Origin: a bacterium
GTDB taxonomy: Bacteria > Vulcanimicrobiota > Xenobia > Xenobiales > Xenobiaceae
Assembly: GCA_017444045.1 (NCBI GenBank)
Contig: JAFSXO010000032.1
Location: 1-7,993 of the forward strand
Length of the DNA stretch: 7,993 nt
Direction: 5' to 3'
Below are positions 6,754 to 7,993 of the stretch, piece by piece. A program made the translations under genes and the position numbers. The notes under the pieces were generated by a model. The model made no database searches, was not told the DNA's origin, and worked only from the letters and a program-made list of their open reading frames with translations. Every line of letters begins with the position of its first letter. Positions within the stretch are counted from its first letter, which is position 1.

Positions 6754-7014
6754 CTACGCCAGAGCCGGCATTTCCACAAAGCCGCTGCCGCAGCAGCCAG
6801 GACACACGACAAAGCCCGTGCCCTCGCACTCAGAACAGTTAATCTCCGGGGGACAGTCTTCGGAGCGGCCTTCTGCCTCGCTGGCGTTCTGGCTAGGCTT
6901 CTCCGTATCTGCCAAGCACCCATCCCGATCCAACTGACCAACTGACCGCTCACCACGGCAAGCACAGACGCGCTTGCCTGTGCCATGACAATACGAACAG
7001 CGAACTAACAGCAC
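6754..7014 (-). CDS. Small DnaJ-type cysteine-rich zinc-finger protein
   Basis: This is an 86-residue soluble protein with four CxxCxGxG-like half-sites as in the zinc-binding region of DnaJ: CSYCHGTG (6-13), CACRG (17-21, one residue short), CSECEGTG (60-67) and CPGCCGSG (71-78). There is no J-domain. The two clusters are separated by about 38 polar residues with two further cysteines (C33, C54). By analogy it probably binds two zinc ions, with cysteines from both clusters contributing. Its biological role is unknown. The start is chosen at GTG (7014), four bases after GGGGGAGG. The frame is open back to a TTG at 7092, but those 26 codons run through the hpf terminator hairpin and are unlikely to be translated. 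It lies 55 bp beyond that terminator, so expression needs read-through or its own promoter, and I could not identify a convincing one. Confidence 0.75.
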   Translation of the reverse strand: MLLVRCSYCHGTGKRVCACRGERSVGQLDRDGCLADTEKPSQNASEAEGRSEDCPPEINCSECEGTGFVVCPGCCGSGFVEMPALA

Positions 7015-7021
7015 ATTTCCT

Positions 7022-7026
7022 CCCCC
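7022..7026 (-). promoter_or_regulatory. Ribosome-binding site that sets the zinc-finger start
   Basis: On the minus strand GGGGGAGG (7026-7019) is followed by AAAT and the GTG at 7014. The spacing of four bases is short, but the match to the anti-Shine-Dalgarno sequence is strong, and it is the only such site in the open upstream part of the frame. Confidence 0.5.
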
Positions 7027-7069
7027 GTTGCCAGTGTTCTCTAAGGACTGCCTATTTTGTCCCCCTAAA

Positions 7070-7107
7070 CTATAAAACGAAGGCTTAACCAAGCCTTCGT
7101 TTTATAG
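7070..7107 (-). terminator. Intrinsic terminator of hpf, probably bidirectional
   Basis: Positions 7070-7086 and 7091-7107 form a perfect 17-bp inverted repeat around a four-base loop (AACC on the plus strand). Read from hpf, the stem is GAAGGCTT/AAGCCTTC, preceded by an A-tract and followed by CGTTTTATAG, so it has the GC stem and U-run of an intrinsic terminator. The symmetrical A and T tracts mean it could also work on plus-strand transcripts. It lies 21 bp after the hpf stop codon. Confidence 0.85.
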
Positions 7108-7127
7108 CTACAGACACTTCACACGAC

Positions 7128-7676
7128 TTAAGGAATCTTCGGATCGATTAGAGCGACCCCTTTTTCTGTAGTATAAACAACATTTATACGCTCAGTCTCG
7201 GTGTTGAAGAAGGTGTAGAAGGTATGACCCTTTTCCTCCAATACTTTAACGGCTTCGGCAACAGTCAGCGCCTCGGCGATAAAGGAAACCGTTTTTATCC
7301 CGCTGTTATCAGCCTTAGGAGCTTCTTCCGCAGGGATCTCCACCGGAACGGTAATGCGCTCACCGCTCTTAGAAACTACATCCTTTTTGCGGACAGCCAT
7401 GGGCTTCTCGTTTATCTTAGCCAGCTGCTTGTTCAATTTGTCGACAGCCTCGCTAATAGAGCCATACATATCCTCGCTATCGCTCTCAGCCCGATACTCA
7501 GCACCCTTTCCGAACAGAGTCATCTGCACGATTTGTCTGCGATTATCCACAGAAAGCGTAACCTTGGCACTCGTCAAAGTATCGTAACGAGCGGTGATCT
7601 TGCTGAGCTTTTTCTCCACCTGTTCCCGCAGTGCTTTAGAGACTTCAATGTTCTTGCCACTAACCGTAATCTGCAT
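7128..7676 (-). CDS. hpf: Long-form ribosome hibernation promoting factor HPF
   Basis: Long HPF binds the 30S decoding region and dimerises ribosomes into inactive 100S particles in stationary phase or stress. The 182-residue protein has the N-terminal S30AE domain (about 1-95, with GKNIEVSKALREQVEKKL at 7-24 and ISEAVDKLNKQLAKINEK at 74-91). A charged linker (96-125) and the C-terminal dimerisation domain (126-182) follow, the latter with VKVLEEKGHTFYTFFNTETERINVVYT-type sequence ending in LIDP. Both domains are complete and of normal length, so this is the long form and not short HPF or YfiA. The ATG at 7676 has GGAGG seven bases upstream. A TTG at 7682 is in frame but touches the ribosome-binding site and is rejected. 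It is followed by a strong terminator, so it is probably transcribed mainly alone. A complete copy of the intergenic repeat lies 80 bp upstream. Confidence 0.96.
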   Translation of the reverse strand: MQITVSGKNIEVSKALREQVEKKLSKITARYDTLTSAKVTLSVDNRRQIVQMTLFGKGAEYRAESDSEDMYGSISEAVDKLNKQLAKINEKPMAVRKKDVVSKSGERITVPVEIPAEEAPKADNSGIKTVSFIAEALTVAEAVKVLEEKGHTFYTFFNTETERINVVYTTEKGVALIDPKIP

Positions 7677-7746
7677 CGGCAATCCTCCACTACAAAATGG
7701 TCATTCGATAAGTGGTAATTCTATATATGCCTCTGTTCTTCCCCCT

Positions 7747-7756
7747 CATTTCAGCC
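7747..7756 (+). repeat. Left 10-bp direct repeat flanking copy D
   Basis: catttcagcc lies immediately before the CAATG end of copy D and recurs exactly at 7981-7990 immediately after its CATTG end. This is the pattern of a target-site duplication. The match continues three further bases (caa), so a tandem second copy beginning at the window edge is the alternative. Confidence 0.65.
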
Positions 7757-7980
7757 CAATGCTTATAAGTTAAGGAGCGAAAGCATTGACATTGCTCATT
7801 CATGCACGCTGGCGATGCGTTGTATGTTAGCGTACAAGTTAGCACAGAACACGCGTTAAACCGCGATTTCCCACCAGCTGTGGCCACCCCCTCTGTCGCA
7901 GTCGCGACATCTCCCCCTGCCATCCTTTAGGGGGAGTTAGGATGTTAACACGTTAGCTAATCGCTAACTTATAACCATTG
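7757..7980 (+). mobile_element. Complete 224-bp MITE-like element, copy D
   Basis: The left end CAATGCTTATAAGTTA (7757-7772) matches the reverse complement of the right end, CAATGGTTATAAGTTA (7980-7965), at 15 of 16 positions, and GCGA follows in both after a small gap. These are terminal inverted repeats. A perfect 10-bp direct repeat flanks the element. Inside lie an end hairpin, CAATGCTT (7757-7764) with AAGCATTG (7781-7788), and the conserved two-hairpin core (7881-7937). No transposase is encoded, so movement would depend on enzymes supplied elsewhere. It fills the region upstream of hpf, where no other gene is visible. The only open frame across it (minus strand 7690-7923) is not conserved in copy A. 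Confidence 0.72.
7881..7937 (+). other. Conserved two-hairpin core of repeat copy D
   Basis: The block is identical to 54-110. Stem one is TGTCGC (7894-7899) with GCGACA (7904-7909). Stem two is CTCCCCCT (7911-7918) with AGGGGGAG (7929-7936). Neither is followed by a U-run. The surrounding repeat sequence differs from copy A at many positions, so this block stands out as the most constrained or most recently exchanged part. Confidence 0.75.
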
Positions 7981-7990
7981 CATTTCAGCC
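7981..7990 (+). repeat. Right 10-bp direct repeat flanking copy D
   Basis: catttcagcc directly follows the CATTG terminus of copy D and is an exact copy of 7747-7756. The window ends three bases later, so what lies beyond cannot be seen. Confidence 0.65.
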
Positions 7991-7993
7991 CAA

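Noticed and set aside
6732..6986. Second minus-strand frame overlapping the zinc-finger gene
   Set aside because: It is a frame shadow of the zinc-finger gene and has none of the ordered cysteine motifs.
7718..7723. TAGAAT on the minus strand as a -10 box for hpf
   Set aside because: No acceptable -35 sequence lies 16-18 bases upstream, and no clear SigB- or SigH-type pattern is visible, so a promoter is not claimed.
7690..7923. Minus-strand open frame of 77 codons across copy D
   Set aside because: The same frame in copy A stops after 22 codons, there is no usable ribosome-binding site, and the frame is made of repeat sequence.

Overview
The window is ordinary bacterial chromosome. All six credible genes lie on the minus strand, so in transcription order they read from the right edge to the left: hpf (long-form ribosome hibernation factor), a small DnaJ-type zinc-finger protein, ctpA (S41 processing protease), miaB (tRNA methylthiotransferase), an unrecognised secreted protein, and hslU (ATPase of the HslUV protease). 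Strong AGGAG/GGAGG ribosome-binding sites, a long-form HPF, a MiaB with a Bacillota-type N-terminal extension and a membrane-anchored CtpA point to Bacillota. A diderm Negativicutes-like lineage is a guess from overall character and is not proven by anything in the window.

Region by region: 1-227 is intergenic and filled by a repeat element (copy A) whose last 57 bp are tandemly duplicated. hslU follows at 228-1712. Positions 1713-1811 hold a 52-bp miniature of the same repeat (copy B). The secreted protein is at 1812-3086, miaB at 3191-4789 and ctpA at 4829-6574. Positions 6575-6753 hold repeat copy C, which ends six bases from the ctpA ribosome-binding site. The zinc-finger gene is at 6754-7014, a perfect 17-bp inverted-repeat terminator at 7070-7107, and hpf at 7128-7676. 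Positions 7677-7993 hold the hpf leader and a complete 224-bp repeat (copy D) flanked by a perfect 10-bp direct repeat.

The genes form a loose housekeeping and protein-quality-control set: ribosome protection, tRNA modification, envelope proteolysis and cytoplasmic proteolysis. ctpA and miaB are only 39 bp apart and are probably co-transcribed. hslU has no hslV beside it here, which is unusual for this pair.

The most interesting content is the intergenic repeat family. At least four copies occur in 8 kb. All share CAATG...CATTG ends and differ by internal deletions or duplications, which fits a MITE-like non-autonomous mobile element. The two long copies share a 57-bp block that is identical to the base and contains two stem-loops, while the flanking sequence has diverged. 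I see no CRISPR array, no rRNA or tRNA gene, no transposase and no defence system. Four gene starts were moved to internal codons because the ribosome-binding site or a terminator hairpin overlaps the longer reading frame.
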